Shown here piece by piece: positions 1 to 11,565 of a DNA stretch of 64,000 nucleotides. The notes under the pieces were generated by a model that was not told the DNA's origin, searched no databases, and worked only from the letters and a program-made list of their open reading frames with translations. The stretch covers positions 23,328,249-23,392,248 of the forward strand of contig CAMTDV010000015.1 in NCBI GenBank assembly GCA_947069175.1. Direction: 5' to 3'. The first letter of the stretch is position 1; every line of letters begins with the position of its first letter. The stretch comes from Scalesia atractyloides (lineage: Eukaryota; Streptophyta; Magnoliopsida; Asterales; Asteraceae). A program made the translations under genes and the position numbers.

Positions 1-1474
1 TGCTAATCTCTTACATCACTTGGTAAAGGCAAGTCTTTTATATATTACTTTTTGATTCCCAAGCTTTGGTTAACTTTTTAATTGGATTTGCATTAATAAC
101 TTTAATAACTAGTTTTTTATATCGAAAGTGAACTTTATTCTATCATATATTCATGTTTTTTAGATTCACTCATTCGTATCTTTGCTATACGGTCTATATA
201 AAGCGCGTTAATTGCCTGGAAGGGGGTTAGAAGGGTGGTTTGGGAAAAGTTTTGCCTCATTCAGTCTATAGACCCTGCGAGGACTTGATTCAAGTTTATT
301 AGGACTTCATTTAAGTCAGATAGCATCAAATCGCGGGAGTAAAAAACGACTTTAAACCCTTATGATAAAACTACTATTAAAACTTAAACTGGCCTTGCGG
401 GACTGTATCCCTGCTGACTTAGACCAATATGGCTGAGGGCAGTGTTGCATCCAAAAGAGGGACATGTCACTATAACTAAGATAATCTCTTTAAAAACCCA
501 AAGTACGGAAATCATTAAACGACACGTAAAAGATAAGTCGGAACCAAGTGATTCTATCTTGTCTATTTGTATCTTTTATTTATTTTAGTTTCTTTCATTA
601 ATTTTAAAAATCTTTTCTAAATATTTGGTTAGATCAGGCGTTGACGATATTCCGGTATTAAACGCTCTTGTGTCCTTGGACGAACTCAGTATCTTGCCAT
701 CACTATACTACATCAACGATGGGTGCACTTGCCCTAGCGTGTTGTAGAGAGTGATAGTGTTATATCGTGTTTTATAAATTTAAAGTTTGATAAACGAGTA
801 AAAAGTGATTAAAAATATATAAAAAATCATACACCCTCGAACACATGTTAGTTGCTATAGCGATTGTCGATACCTTAATGACTAGAACCGATTGTATTCC
901 CGCTATATAGCATGGATAATCCCATTAGTTTAAATACATTTTTCACATTTATATCAGTTTGATTATATATAGTCAAATAAAATCACAAATATCACAAGAT
1001 ATAGACAAATTAAGGGTCAAAACACGTTAACATGCATGTTTCTTTTTCACCGTCCTTGTGATTTGTTATATAAGACCCCATTCCACACTCATAGCATGCA
1101 AGGTTGTTGTAATTCCTTTCGCCCTTTCTCCCTCTAAAATTGTATTCCATAGTTACTATTCCAATGGGCGGTGGATGTAGTGTAGTTTAGTGGAGTTTAA
1201 GCTTCACCATCTTTTCTTATTTTGATGGATGATGGATGTTGTGGAGTTCAAGCTTCACCATCTGTCTCTAAAACCATATCTTTATTCCATAGTTACTTCC
1301 CATCACTTCCACGAGTCCACCATGAAGGTGGTCTTTACTCACCATCACTATCACGATTCATTCAACCACTTTTTATTAATTTTTAAAATACAAATACTAC
1401 TATTATATTTTTAAATAATATAAATATAAATAATATTATTATAAGATTATTATTAGTTTAAAAATTATTATTAA
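1..1474. other. Unassigned AT-rich flank, partly retroelement-like
   Basis: I see no supported gene here. The part from about 200 to 760 has the look of a plant LTR-retrotransposon leader (non-coding text followed by a GGGTGCACTTGCC-type stretch near 720), but I found no LTR pair, primer site or protein remnant, so this is only an impression. A TATATAAGACCCC stretch near 1067 could be a core promoter or chance. The short open frame at 1229-1414 has low-complexity content (His/Phe/Leu) and no family resemblance, so it is not called. Confidence 0.3.
1140..1330. repeat. Degenerate local duplication
   Basis: Two phrases recur about 80 to 140 bp apart: TTCCATAGTTACT (near 1145 and 1287) and AAGCTTCACCATCT (near 1199 and 1250). 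This looks like a decayed tandem duplication of a roughly 100-bp unit. No function is apparent. Confidence 0.45.
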
Positions 1475-2926
1475 TCTCCCTTATCTAATAAAGAAGAGAT
1501 GAGCATGACATCACCATACTGATGTGGCAATTAGATAGGATGTCCAACAATGCCTATTTGATGTCATTATTGCATAAGCTTAATTTAAAATCTTTTAAAA
1601 TACATTAAAATACATTTATTTATACAAATTTCAAATCTCTGCACACATTTATAATTCAAAACCTTTGTCTAGATTCAAAATTCAAAATTCTGGCTCCACA
1701 TATATAACATACATGATCCAGGCTCCACATTCAAAATTCAAACCATACTTTCAATCCATCTCCCTCTCGAATCCAGAGCTCCCGTGATTCAGCCGGTTAA
1801 TCTCCGATTACACATCATCGTTTCTACTCGATTCTTCGAAATCGCTGTAAAGAGATCTGTTTTACTGATTCTGTTTACACGTCATCGTTCCAACGAAGCT
1901 TCCAATTCGTGGTTTTTGTTTACTGGTTCCGTTTTATTCAGGTACGATCATCTTTGAGCCCTATATATTTCATGAATTCTTCTGGATTTATACTCTTATT
2001 ATGTGTCGGTGGGTCAATTATTGTTATATTCTGATGCCGCATTGACCACCGAATGCAGTCAATCGGTTAGGTTTTTGGTTTTAATTTGGGCGTTTAGGGG
2101 TTTGATTTCTAGGGTTTTTTTGTTGGTTCTGATGAAGCATCTAAAAAAAGAAAAAAAGAGTGATGATGATGCTGGAGCTTGAGCTTGTGCGGCTGGAAAT
2201 GGATGCTAATGTCAAATTTGGATGTTTTTTTTTATAACTGAAGTTGATGAAGAAGTTGTGAGTCTGTTCGTTGATACTTTTCTTGACATGAGTTTTCGTT
2301 GCAAGATTTTAGACTTTTAACACTAGTTCTGCGTTTTACCATTATATCTCTATTATTTATTTTGTATGTCAAGATTATATTTAAATTTATGTAAGTTTTG
2401 TTTTTTTCGGTTATAGAAATCAAAGAAGAAAGCATAGCATAGCATGTGTGGATGATAAATCTTTAGGATCAGATGACTGTTGTTGAAAGAGCACATTGAT
2501 GATGAAAAAGATAAGTTCTTCATAGAAAAAACTGTACAACTTTTGCTATAACCAATTGTATCGGTAGTTGTATTTTATGCCTCTGTACACGTATGTGATA
2601 TTGCAGCAAGGACATGTATTTCTATATGTTACATACATGTTCATCGTGTAGTCGTAATGATGCGTTTAGGTTATCACGTTTCCAAAATTTGGTTATGAAT
2701 CAGATTAATAATAATATATTAATACTCAACTGTTTGACGGAATTATGTTGATGATTTGATATCTGTATGTTATGCTTGGATCGTCGGTTTGAACGAATTG
2801 TTTTGGTTGTTAGTAACATTAGTGATGGAATTTAATTGATCTGTAGTTTTATGTGGTTGATCATACAAGTGTTTTGTTTATAGTTGATGTGTAGAACATG
2901 AAACAGTGATGTGTTTTGTAATCTGA

Positions 2927-3088
2927 TTGGGAACTGCTGTGCGAGTAGATTTAGTTGATGTGACAACTACTGATGATGTATCTGGTGCTAGCACTATTAG
3001 TCATTCATTTCCTCACACTTATGGTCAACCTTTGGCTCATTTTCTTAGAGCTACGTCAAATGTACCTGAGGCACAGATTATTACCAAG
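2927..3088 (+). pseudogene. Captured exon fragment of PFP alpha subunit
   Basis: The frame encodes about 54 residues that match, from memory of the family, the N-terminal part of the regulatory alpha subunit of pyrophosphate-fructose 6-phosphate 1-phosphotransferase, a cytosolic glycolytic enzyme. The key stretches are [18 protein letters not shown] and VPEAQIITK; in the plant protein this lies just before the RVGIVFCGRQSPGG nucleotide-binding segment. Here that segment is absent: after IITK the frame continues into unrelated sequence and stops at 3161-3163. No ATG precedes the exon in frame. It is therefore a single captured exon inside the Helitron, not a working gene. Confidence 0.75.
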
Positions 3089-3186
3089 AGCACATTGATT
3101 GGAAATCTAGGGTTTTGGTGTTTATGTTCTGATTATGAAGGGAGAGTTCAAATATTAGAATAACATTAAGTATGTTTCAAAACTGC

Positions 3187-3702
3187 AGAGATATGTTATA
3201 GTGAATGATGTTGTTGAAGTTGATGGAGTGAATGATGAAGCTGCTATGGATGCATATGATAAAGCTAAAGAAGGTATTTTTTTACTCAAGTGTGTGTGTA
3301 TATATGATGTTATTCTTAAATTAACTTTTTATGTTTTTTAACCTCAATGAAATTGTTTGTGGAATGTAGAAAAAGGTGTGCCAAAATTTTGGTTAAATGC
3401 AATGAAGACCAACGAAATTTTGGCTGAGAGGTAGATTACTTGCATCTTTTTTCAACTAATTTGTTTAAAAAAGATATTTATCTTAAAGTTGTTATTATTT
3501 GTGCATTATTATCAGATTTTAGAACGAGATGAAGAAGCTCTCAAATATCTTAAGGATATAAAGTGTGTCGCATTGACGATTCTAAGGGTTTTAAGCTTGA
3601 GTTTTTCTTCAACACCAATCCATAATTTAAGAACTCTGTTTTGACCAAAGTATATTATATGATTGATTATGATGAGCCTATTTTGGAGAAGGCCATTGGG
3701 TA
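3187..3702 (+). pseudogene. Captured NAP1 (nucleosome assembly protein 1) exons
   Basis: Three exon-like blocks in order resemble the plant histone chaperone NAP1. Block A (3187-3274) reads like the segment RYVIVNDVVEVDGVNDEAA and ends at a GT donor. Block B (3370-3430) gives KGVPKFWLNAMKTNEILAE, bounded by AG and GT. Block C (about 3516-3702) gives ERDEEALKYLKDIK, then GFKLEFFFNTNP and DEPILEKAIG. Block C carries a frame break near 3564 and an in-frame stop where the family has the Tyr of NPYFKNS. Intron-exon structure is retained, so genomic DNA, not an mRNA copy, was captured. NAP1 in the cell shuttles H2A-H2B; this fragment cannot do so. Confidence 0.8.
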
Positions 3703-4083
3703 ACTATCTATATTGTACAGAGTTTAACTGGTTAAAATGTTGGTTTGGCTCTAACCATATATCATTTCCAATTCATTTTTACAGCAAATGATGTCTTTGC
3801 AGCAACTTCTACCTTAGCTTAACCAACGGCAATCCACTTTGTAAGTGTAAGTTAATTTATTGGTAATTTAACTATCGTGTGAAATTGAAATTTAGAGTCA
3901 TGATTGACTCAAACAACCAACCATTATTAGTTTTTTTGCATTCAAAATGCCACTTTTTCGTTTCAGGGATCTTACCCAGACAGGTGTTGCTACAAGTACA
4001 AACATATTTTCGTTAACTTTATCATAGTCACAGTTATATGTAACAGTGTTTCGTGCTTATAATCTGCAAGAACACATAATATT

Positions 4084-4161
4084 ATGGGGTTGGACATGTT
4101 GATGAATATGTTTGGTGGACTTTGGAGCCGGTGGTTTAACTGTTCAAATGTGCCTAATGGT
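4084..4161 (+). pseudogene. Possible ubiquilin/DSK2-like fragment
   Basis: A 26-codon block, MGLDMLMNMFGGL followed by a Val-Pro-Asn, recalls the glycine/methionine-rich stretch just before the UBA domain of plant DSK2/ubiquilin proteins. It ends at a possible GT donor (GGTAAG). The upstream piece near 3783 (QQMMSLQQLLP) could belong to the same source. Both matches are short and of low complexity, so this is a weak call made because the surrounding Helitron clearly carries other gene fragments. Confidence 0.25.
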
Positions 4162-4254
4162 AAGCCCTAATTTCTATTGAGGTTTGTATATGAGTTGATA
4201 CCTAAAATGTTTTGGATGATTATTATTTTATGTAATATGGATTTGCTTATCATC

Positions 4255-4440
4255 AGGGGACAATTAGCTATGTCGAGGCCGATTCTGTTAGTCATGTAGC
4301 TTTTGTTGATGGTCTTGACTTCACAATTGGATTAGAATCAGAAAATTGTGAACGATGTGGAAGCGAGATTGGTGGGTCTTTCGAGAAAACAACATTATGT
4401 TCTGGACAAGAAAGAATCTGGCAAAGAGAAGGTAAGTATT
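4255..4440 (+). other. Unidentified exon-like block in the Helitron
   Basis: Open in at least one frame for about 60 codons and ending at a plausible donor (AAGGTAAGT), this block looks exonic but I cannot name its source. One frame gives GLESENCERCGSEIGGSFEK with a CxxC pair; another gives VNDVEARLVGLSRKQHYVLD. Neither is a match I would defend. Confidence 0.25.
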
Positions 4441-5559
4441 TATGTAACTCTATTATCGTGTATAGACCTTGGTTTTAATAAAGGCACGTTTTAGGTGAGA
4501 GGCTATGGGTAAAACACCTCAGGGCCTTGAGGCGACACTTCACACGTTATTGAGATCACATAATTCAGCAAGATAAAAGCTTTCCACAGATCTCTGATGA
4601 TCTTTTTTAATGATTTCTTTGCAGGGAGGATAGTAGCTATTGTATCTTCTGTTGTTAGTTCTGTGGTGGTGTTAACAGTTGCTTTGATGATCATCTGTGG
4701 TGGTATCTGTTTAACATCTACTTCGTTATCTATAACAAGCATGTTTGTTCTCTTTGTTGTATGATTTACAACTTGTATATTGTTTGTTAGGTTACGCGGT
4801 AGGTTATGCCTATGCTGTACATGTGACATCCATTAGGTTTAGTTCTGATTTGATTTATTTTATTATATGTGTGTTGAATTGATAGAATTTCTTGCTGTTA
4901 TAATTGTGGATATTTGTTTTAAAGTTTAATGAATGAGGGTTCACAAAATAAGGTGGTTGCATCGCATAGATAGGTAATTAAGTAAATCTGCGAATTGGAC
5001 AATTTCGTAGCTATTACATGCTTCCTTAAAATGCGCCCATCAGGAGTGGATAATATGCAAATTACATGATGTATGAAGTTAATATTATAGATCATTTTGT
5101 TATCATATATTAGATGTTTGTATTTTGTATATAGATGAGAGGAAAAGAAGCAAATCTTGATTCGATGGTAAGCATTGGTCTATCAGTCCTCCTGGGCCCA
5201 CTATTTCAACCAAAGCATGTGACGAATATCAACAAAAAGAAGAAAAAAAATTGCCTCCAACCGTTAAGGTACTGCAGTACATATTCTGCAACCTACAAAA
5301 CGTACGTGTTTCCTTTGGTCTGACCGTGTTTCTTAATAATGGGTTGTGTAGGATCAATAAGTTAGGAATATGTATAAATTTATGATTTACAGAGATCCTA
5401 TTAGGTTGATTTGGGCTATACATGTTATCCAACATGACAAATAAAAGATTTAGCTAATCAGAGTCTGCCCTCTTCACACAAAGCTCCTCGAGCTTAGGTT
5501 TTCTTTTAGAAATGACATCTTACGAGAATTGTTCAGGTATCCATTACGTCATCACTTTC

Positions 5560-5900
5560 ATATTTCATCAATTTTGGGATTATTGTAGCGTTAGTTGTTG
5601 TTTATATGATGACGATTTTGGGAATATTGTAGCGTTAGTTCCTATTTATATCGTCATCTTCATATTTCATTGATTTTGGGAATATTATAGCACTATTTGT
5701 TGTTTGTATGATGATGAGTTTTATATCCGATCGATTTTGAGAATATTATGATCATAGAGTTTTATCTCCAATCGATTTTAGGAGATCATAGAGTTTTATC
5801 TATGATTTTGGGAACAATTTTGATCAAACAACTTTATCTCGGATATCAAGCGATGACGTCATCTCTTCATTTGCATTGTTTTATTGATTTTGGGAATATT
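5560..5900 (+). repeat. Imperfect tandem repeat
   Basis: A unit containing GATTTTGGGAATATTGTAGCG recurs with drift about five to six times, with intervening TTGTTTATATGATGA-type spacers. It lies just inside the 3' end of the Helitron. Such repeats are common near Helitron termini; no coding role is seen. Confidence 0.6.
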
Positions 5901-5977
5901 TTGCTTTATTTTATTGTTTAGTGTTTATTTTGATTTTGGAATTCAAATTCTTTTTTTTTCGGTTCTCGGTTCTCATT

Positions 5978-6014
5978 TGATGATACAATAGATCACCATT
6001 ATTTATAACACTAG
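5978..6014 (+). other. Helitron 3' hairpin and CTAG terminus
   Basis: TGATGAT (5978-5984) pairs with ATCACCA (5992-5998) at six of seven positions around a 7-nt loop. Twelve nt later comes CTAG (6011-6014) and then T. Position and order match the termination signal of rolling-circle Helitrons, although the stem is AT-rich and short compared with the usual GC-rich one. Confidence 0.55.
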
Positions 6015-6137
6015 TTAGAGTTTTTTAGGTCCGGCTGCTGCGCAAGCGATCCCCTCCTTCCGGGTGGGGCGAGAGGGGTCTGTAAAATTGCAACGTACGG
6101 AATCGGCCGCTACACTTACCGAGTTTGAGATCATGTT

Positions 6138-6698
6138 TGTTAAAATGGTTACTGGACTTTATTCATTCATTGACTTATTTCTGGTGGGCTTTTGTTGTTA
6201 TTGGGTTGAGGCCTTATATTGGGCTTTATTTATTACTGGGTTTCTAAATGTGATGTTAGTGTACATGTTTTATACTTGAAGGGCAGATGTGCAAATATTC
6301 AGGGGTTGCGATCATCACTGCATGTTATTGAGGGTTTTAATTGTAAATTGTTTTTTGCCTTTTGTATATAAGAGAGAGTAGAGATTTTTTGTGTATCTCA
6401 CATTCTCTCTCTTATTTTCGTTGTTCTCTGTATTGTTGCTTAGGGTTGTGTTCTTGAAGATTGTATCAACAATCTCTCAACTGTATCTGAGAGATTGTTC
6501 TGGTTATGTTAATGATCATCAGTCGATGATCATCTCTGTATTCTGTATACTTTGTATTGTTTGAAGATCTTACAGTTGTAAAATCTAGGGTTTTTGGAGG
6601 GAATATCTTTTGGTTTGGGTTAATAAGATTTTGTCACCTGTTTTGTCGCTATATCTTGTTGTTCATACATATTATTGTTGATCCATAGATTTTCTACA
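6138..6698 (+). repeat. 5' LTR of Copia 1
   Basis: Starts TGTTAAAATGG and ends TTTTCTACA. It shares nearly its whole length with 22511-23060. The TATATAAGAGAGAG stretch near 6365 is a likely TATA box for element transcription and has an equivalent in the other LTR. Confidence 0.9.
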
Positions 6699-6710
6699 TG
6701 GTATAAGAGC
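6699..6710 (+). other. Primer-binding site of Copia 1
   Basis: TGGTATAAGAGC follows the LTR end directly and matches the initiator Met-tRNA 3' end complement (TGGTATCAGAGC) with one change. Confidence 0.85.
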
Positions 6711-7331
6711 ACTGGTTGCTCTTATTGTTGATTTTATCTCTTTATCCTATGTGATTTTGTGTTTCTAACTGTTTGTTTTCTTGATTTAGGGTTTCTGTTC
6801 TTGGAAACTGTTGTTGGTGATAGATCTGTCAAGTTTGGTGGTGTGCTTGCGTGTACGGGAGGAAACCCTAACTTAGGGTTTGTTGATCTCTGATTTCTGC
6901 TTCAATCATGATTCTGTGTTAGTCTCTGAAACCCTAGAAGGTTCCTAGAAGGTTCAGGGCAAACTAACCAGAAGTGTTGTCCGTGTTTTCTCTGCTGCAT
7001 CAGATCTTATAGTTCTTGAAAACTACAGATCTGATATTATTTGGAGTTATATGCACCCACTGTAAGATCGTTCTTGGTTCTTTACTTTCAGTTGATTGAT
7101 TAGTTGATGCCGGGGTAGATAGGACCGGTTTATCTGTGATTATTTCTTGTTATTAATCTGTGGTTAGTATATTTTTTTATCTATCTAGTTTTTTGGCTCC
7201 TGAGTAAAGGCTTGTCCAGGCACCATTGAGTGATGAACCTGGAATCTGGTCCCTGACTCAGCTTCGCCTTAGGTATCTTGTTTTTGTTTCAGTACTAATT
7301 GTTCCTTTTCTGTGGTTGATATTGTTACCTG

Positions 7332-8226
7332 ATGTTTGTTGACATTATGGGTGATACTAGTAGTTCCTCTCAGACCTTAATTAGCAAGTTAGACATAGGT
7401 GATCCTCTTTACTTACATCCTAGTGATTCTAGCAGGCTTACCATTGTTAGTATTAAACTCAAGGGAACTGAGAATTATAGGGTGTGGTCTAGTGCTATGA
7501 AGTTAGCTTTAGAAGCAAAGAATAAATTTGGCTTTATTGATAATAAATGTAAGAAAGATTATGATGATCGTGTGTTAAGTAACCAGTGGGATAGATGTAA
7601 TTCAGTTGTCTTAAGTTGGTTATTAAACTCTGTATCAGAGGAGTTATACTTAGGTTAACTTTTTTCGAAGTTAGCTTCTGAAGTCTGGGCAGACTTGAAA
7701 GAGACTTATGATAAGGTTGATGGGTCAGTTATATATGATCTGTATAAAAAATTAACTGTGTTTCTCAAAATGGGAGCTATGTGTCAGAATATTATCATAT
7801 ACTAAATACTATGTGGAAGCAGTTTGATGCAATTCTTCAACTGCCTACTTGTTCATGTCAAGCTGCTAAAGATTTTAATGATTTTTCTACTTTAATAAAA
7901 TTGATGCAGTTCCTTATGGGTTAAGATGATGTTTATCAACCCATAAGGACTAATCTGCTAACAAGAGAGCCATTACCTACTGTCAATGTTGCTTTTTCAA
8001 TTGTGTCCAGAGAAGAATCTCATAGGAATGTAAGTGGAGGACCTAAGGGTCAAAACATGTCTTTCGTGTCTAAAGTAAATCAGTCTGTTGACCCTAAGAA
8101 GAGAGTATTTAGAGGCCCTAATCCTAATCTTAAATGTAATCATTGCAATATGTTGGGCCATACTGTTGATATGTGTTTTGAGTTAGTTGGATATCCTCTT
8201 GGTTTTAAAAGGAGGTCTGTTGGTTA
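7332..8226 (+). pseudogene. Copia 1 gag remnant
   Basis: The start region reads DPLYLHPSDSSRLTIVSIKL and then NYRVWSSAMKLALEAKNKFG, the usual opening of plant Copia Gag N-terminal domains (retrotran_gag_3-like). An in-frame stop at 7656-7658 breaks it; the sense continues in other frames through EVWADLKETYDKVDGS. The zinc knuckle CNHCNMLGHTVDMC (near 8140-8180, C-x2-C-x4-H-x4-C) closes the Gag part. Gag would form the cytoplasmic particle that packages element RNA. Several stops and shifts make it non-functional. Confidence 0.85.
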
Positions 8227-8454
8227 GGTTGGGAAAACTTCTTATGGCTTTAATAAGTCAAATATGTCGCCTGGTTCTTCTGTGTCCCCTTTCTCTCCTG
8301 AGCGGGTTGCTAAATTGTTAAGTCTGGTTGGTGAAAAAAATAATGGTGATTCTCAGAGTTCTAATATGGGCGGTGAGTCTAGTTGTGTGTTTAATCCATT
8401 TGGTAATATTGTTAGTTGTTTAAGTCTGATAAATTTTGGGTTTGATTATAATTG

Positions 8455-9560
8455 AATTGTTGATTCTGGTGCTAATCAACACATGATTAAAACAGATAAA
8501 TATTTGTATAATTGTATTGATGTGTCTGAGTATGATTTAAAAGTATGTCATCCTAATGGAACTAAAGCTAAAGTGTCTAAAATTGGGAACATTAAACTTG
8601 CTAATGGTGTTGTTTTGTATGATGTGTTTAATGTTCCTGACTATGATGTAAATCTGATTTCTGTCTACAAGTTGTCCAAAGATAGTCAAATTACTGTTGT
8701 GTTTAATGAAATGGTTGTTTACTTCAGGATTCGAAATCAAAGAGAGTCCTCGTGACTAGTAAACAGGATAATGGTCTATACTTTGTGAATAAAAATGGTA
8801 ATTCTGTTAACTTGTGTTTTAATAGCCTAAACAATAGTAATCTCTGGCACAATAGATTAGGTCATCCTGGAGATCAGGTATTGTCCATTTTAAAAGGTGA
8901 TCTAGGTGTTACTGATGTTATTAAACACCCTTGTGAAGTTTGTCATAGGGCTAAGCAAGTTAGAGTTACATTCCCATTAAGTGATCATAAAACTAAGAAT
9001 GTAGGGGATATTGTACACTTAGATGTTTGGGGTCCCTATAAGGTCACTAGTAGGGATGGTTATAAATATTTTTTTGACAATAGTTGATAATTATTCAAGA
9101 ACTGTCTGGTGTTATCTTTTAAAAAATAAAATGGAAGTTTTTGAAAACATAGAAAGTTTTTATGAGATAGTGTTAACTTGGTTGAAGAAAAGGGTTAAAA
9201 TCTTTAGAAGTGATAATGGAACTAAGTTTGTTAATAATAAAACGGCTGTTTTCTGTAAAACAAAGGGTATATTGCATCAGACATCATGCTCTTACACACC
9301 ATAGCAAAATGGTGTGGTTGAGAGAAAACATCGACATCTTTTAAACTTCGCAGATCTTTATTGTTTCAAAGTAGTCTCCACTTTGTTTCTGGTCCGATTG
9401 TATATTAACTACTGTATATCTAATTAACAGGTTACCATCGTCTGTGCTTTTAGGTAAAAGTCCATTTGAATTAATGTTTGGATTCAAACCCTCTTTTGCT
9501 CACCTTAGAATCTTCGGGTGTTTGTGTTTTAGTACTGTCTTAGATGAGTCAGACAAGTTT
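8455..9560 (+). pseudogene. Copia 1 protease-integrase remnant
   Basis: The protease active-site block VDSGANQHM is at about 8460-8487. The pre-integrase HHCC finger reads LWHNRLGHP ... HPCEVCHRAKQ (about 8845-8960). Integrase core landmarks follow: HLDVWGPY with the first Asp, FRSDNGT with the second Asp (about 9210), and QNGVVERKH with the catalytic Glu (about 9305-9330). A frame break lies near 9080 and a stop stands where the family has the Pro/Gln before QNGVVERK. Integrase would insert the cDNA into nuclear DNA; this copy is dead. Confidence 0.85.
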
Positions 9561-9901
9561 CTTATAATGCAGAAAAATGTGTTCTAATTGGGTATTCAAA
9601 TGTTAAGAAGGGGTATAGATTGTGGAGTTTAGATAAATAGAGGGAATTTTATTCTAGATATGTAAAGTTTTATGAAACTGTTTTCCCATTTAAATCTAAA
9701 CATTCAAGTCATCAAAGTGATATTGTTTCTGAAAATTGGATCGTTTGAATTTCTTTGATAGTATTGAAGTATTAACACCCAATGATTCTGTTAGTCCAAA
9801 TGATGAAGAGGGGAAATCTGGATCTCATGAGGGTACTTGTGATGATCAGGAACCAGTCCCCTCTACATCTGCCCCTTCTAGTGGTGTTGATAATCAACAT
9901 G

Positions 9902-10007
9902 CTAGTAGTAGTAGTAGTAGGAGTAGCAGTAGCAGTAGCAGTAGCAGTAGCAGTAGCAGTAAGTAGCTGTAGCACTAAGTAGCAGTAGCAGTAGTAGTAG
10001 TAGTAGT
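9902..10007 (+). repeat. AGT/AGC trinucleotide repeat (poly-Ser linker)
   Basis: About 100 bp of AGT and AGC triplets lie in the variable linker between integrase and reverse transcriptase of Copia 1, coding Ser runs in the pol frame. The length is likely to vary between copies; open frames on the other strand here are artefacts of the repeat. Confidence 0.85.
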
Positions 10008-10229
10008 GAAGGATCTGGTAGGGCAGAGGACACATGTCCCTCAAATGTTGAGACCAACCCATCTGAGGGAAGAAATTCTGAACTTAGACGGTCTAATAGG
10101 AATGTTGTGTTACCTAAAAGGTTTGAAAACTTTGTGTTGAATAGTAAAGTTAAGTATGATTTGAATAAAGTTATCAATTATTCCACTTTTTCTATGGAAA
10201 ATCTGTGTTTTTTTACTGCATTGAATAAA

Positions 10230-11565
10230 CTGTTGAGCCTACTAGTTATGAAGAGGCTGTTAGGGATCCTAGGTGGGTAGAAGCCATGAACAAAGAAATG
10301 GAGGCTTTGTTCAGGAATAATACATGGGTCTTAACTGAACTTCTTTCAGGTAGGAAAGCCATAGGTTGCAAGTGGGTGTATAAGGTTAAGTATAAGTCCA
10401 ATGGTGAGGTCGAAAGGTTTAAGGCCAGATTGGTTGCAAAAGGGTTAAAATCAAAGGGAAGGCCTTGACTTTGGTGAAACCTTCTCACCTGTGGTGAAGA
10501 TGGTTACTGTGAGGTGTGTAATGACCTTAGCTGTTCATAATAAGTGGCCTTTGTTTCAACTGGATGTAGATAATGCTTTCTTGTATGGTAATATTTCTGA
10601 GGATGTTTATATGAAGTTACCTCAGGGTTATTACTCTAAAGATGAAAATAAAGTGTGTAAACTAGTTAAATCTTTGTATGGTCTTAAACAGGCACCAAGA
10701 AAGTGGAATGAAAAACTTACTGCTGTCTTGATTAGCATTGGGTTTGTTCAGAGTAAATGATAACATTAGCTTTTTATTTTGTCTAAAAAGAATGTTAATT
10801 TTTTTTTGCTGGTGTATGTTGATGAAATTGTTATAACTGGGAATTCAGTTGATGAGATTAACAATGTTAAACAGATTTTGAATGATAGTTTTAAGATTAA
10901 AGATCTGGGTGTGTTAAAATTGAGGTCTTGTATAGAAAAGGTAGTGTATGTTTAAGTCAACGTAAACATTGTTTGGAATTGTTGACTGAATTTAGGTACT
11001 TAGGTAGTAAACCTGTGGACACAACCATAGAGCAGAGTTACCTTGTTACTTCTAAAATTGATAAACAGTCTCAAGTTTTAAAAGATGTCACAGGTTTTCA
11101 AAAACTGATTGGGAAATTGATTTACTTGTCCTTAACTAGGCCTGATATTAGCTATGCTGTGCAATTTCTGAGTCAATTCATGCACAGTCCTAAAGAAATA
11201 CATTTGGATATTACTTTAAGGTTGTTGCGGTACTTGAAACTAAGTCCTGGTAAAGGATTGAGTTTCAGTAAAGGTGATACTCTAAATCTGTGTGGTTTTG
11301 CTGATTCGGATTGGGCAAAATGTTTGTCCACCCGGAAGTATCTTACAGGATACTGTGTGTTTTTTGGGTAATTGTCTTGTTTCTTGGAAAAGCAAGAAAC
11401 AAGGTACTGTATCTAGATCAGCTGCAGAAGCCGAATATAGGGCTATATGTTCGGAAACTTGTGAAATAATATGGTTAAAAAATTTGCTGACTGAGTTGAA
11501 GGTTAGTTGTAATTTACCCATAGATTTATTTTGTGATAGTCAAGCTGCTTTATCTATAACAGCTA
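10230..11565 (+). pseudogene. Copia 1 reverse transcriptase and 5' part of RNase H
   Basis: RT landmarks: NTWVLTELLSGRKAIGCKWV, FKARLVAKG, QLDVDNAFLYGNI (first catalytic Asp), KSLYGLKQAPRKW, and YVDEIVITGNS near 10817, where the usual YVDD is YVDE. RNase H landmarks: GFADSDWA, SRSAAEAEYRAI and FCDSQAALSITA, after which Copia 2 interrupts. At least three frame changes are visible (about 10465, 10757, 10920). RT would copy the RNA to cDNA and RNase H would degrade the template; the copy is inactive. Confidence 0.9.

Larger units (their letters stand above)
1475..6014 (+). mobile_element. Non-autonomous Helitron carrying captured gene fragments
   Basis: The left end reads A|TCTCCCTTATCTAATAAAG, which fits the TC-start of plant Helitrons. 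The right end is CTAG at 6011-6014 followed by T, preceded by a short hairpin (5978-5998) that ends 12 nt before CTAG, as expected for this class. Insertion between A and T with no target duplication also fits. The 4.5-kb body holds exon-intron pieces of at least two unrelated host genes in the same orientation (PFP alpha subunit and NAP1), possibly a third, plus what looks like a 5' UTR with a splice donor near 1940. No Rep/helicase gene is present, so it would need an enzyme supplied elsewhere. The ends are inferred from motifs; a shared copy elsewhere in the genome would fix them. Confidence 0.7.

Noticed and set aside
1475..6014. A functional host gene encoding a PFP-NAP1 fusion
   Set aside because: Fragments carry stops and frame breaks, have no common frame and sit inside Helitron-like ends.
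9772..10177. Tyr/Cys/Thr-rich or Leu-rich frames on the - strand
   Set aside because: Created by the AGT/AGC microsatellite read on the wrong strand.
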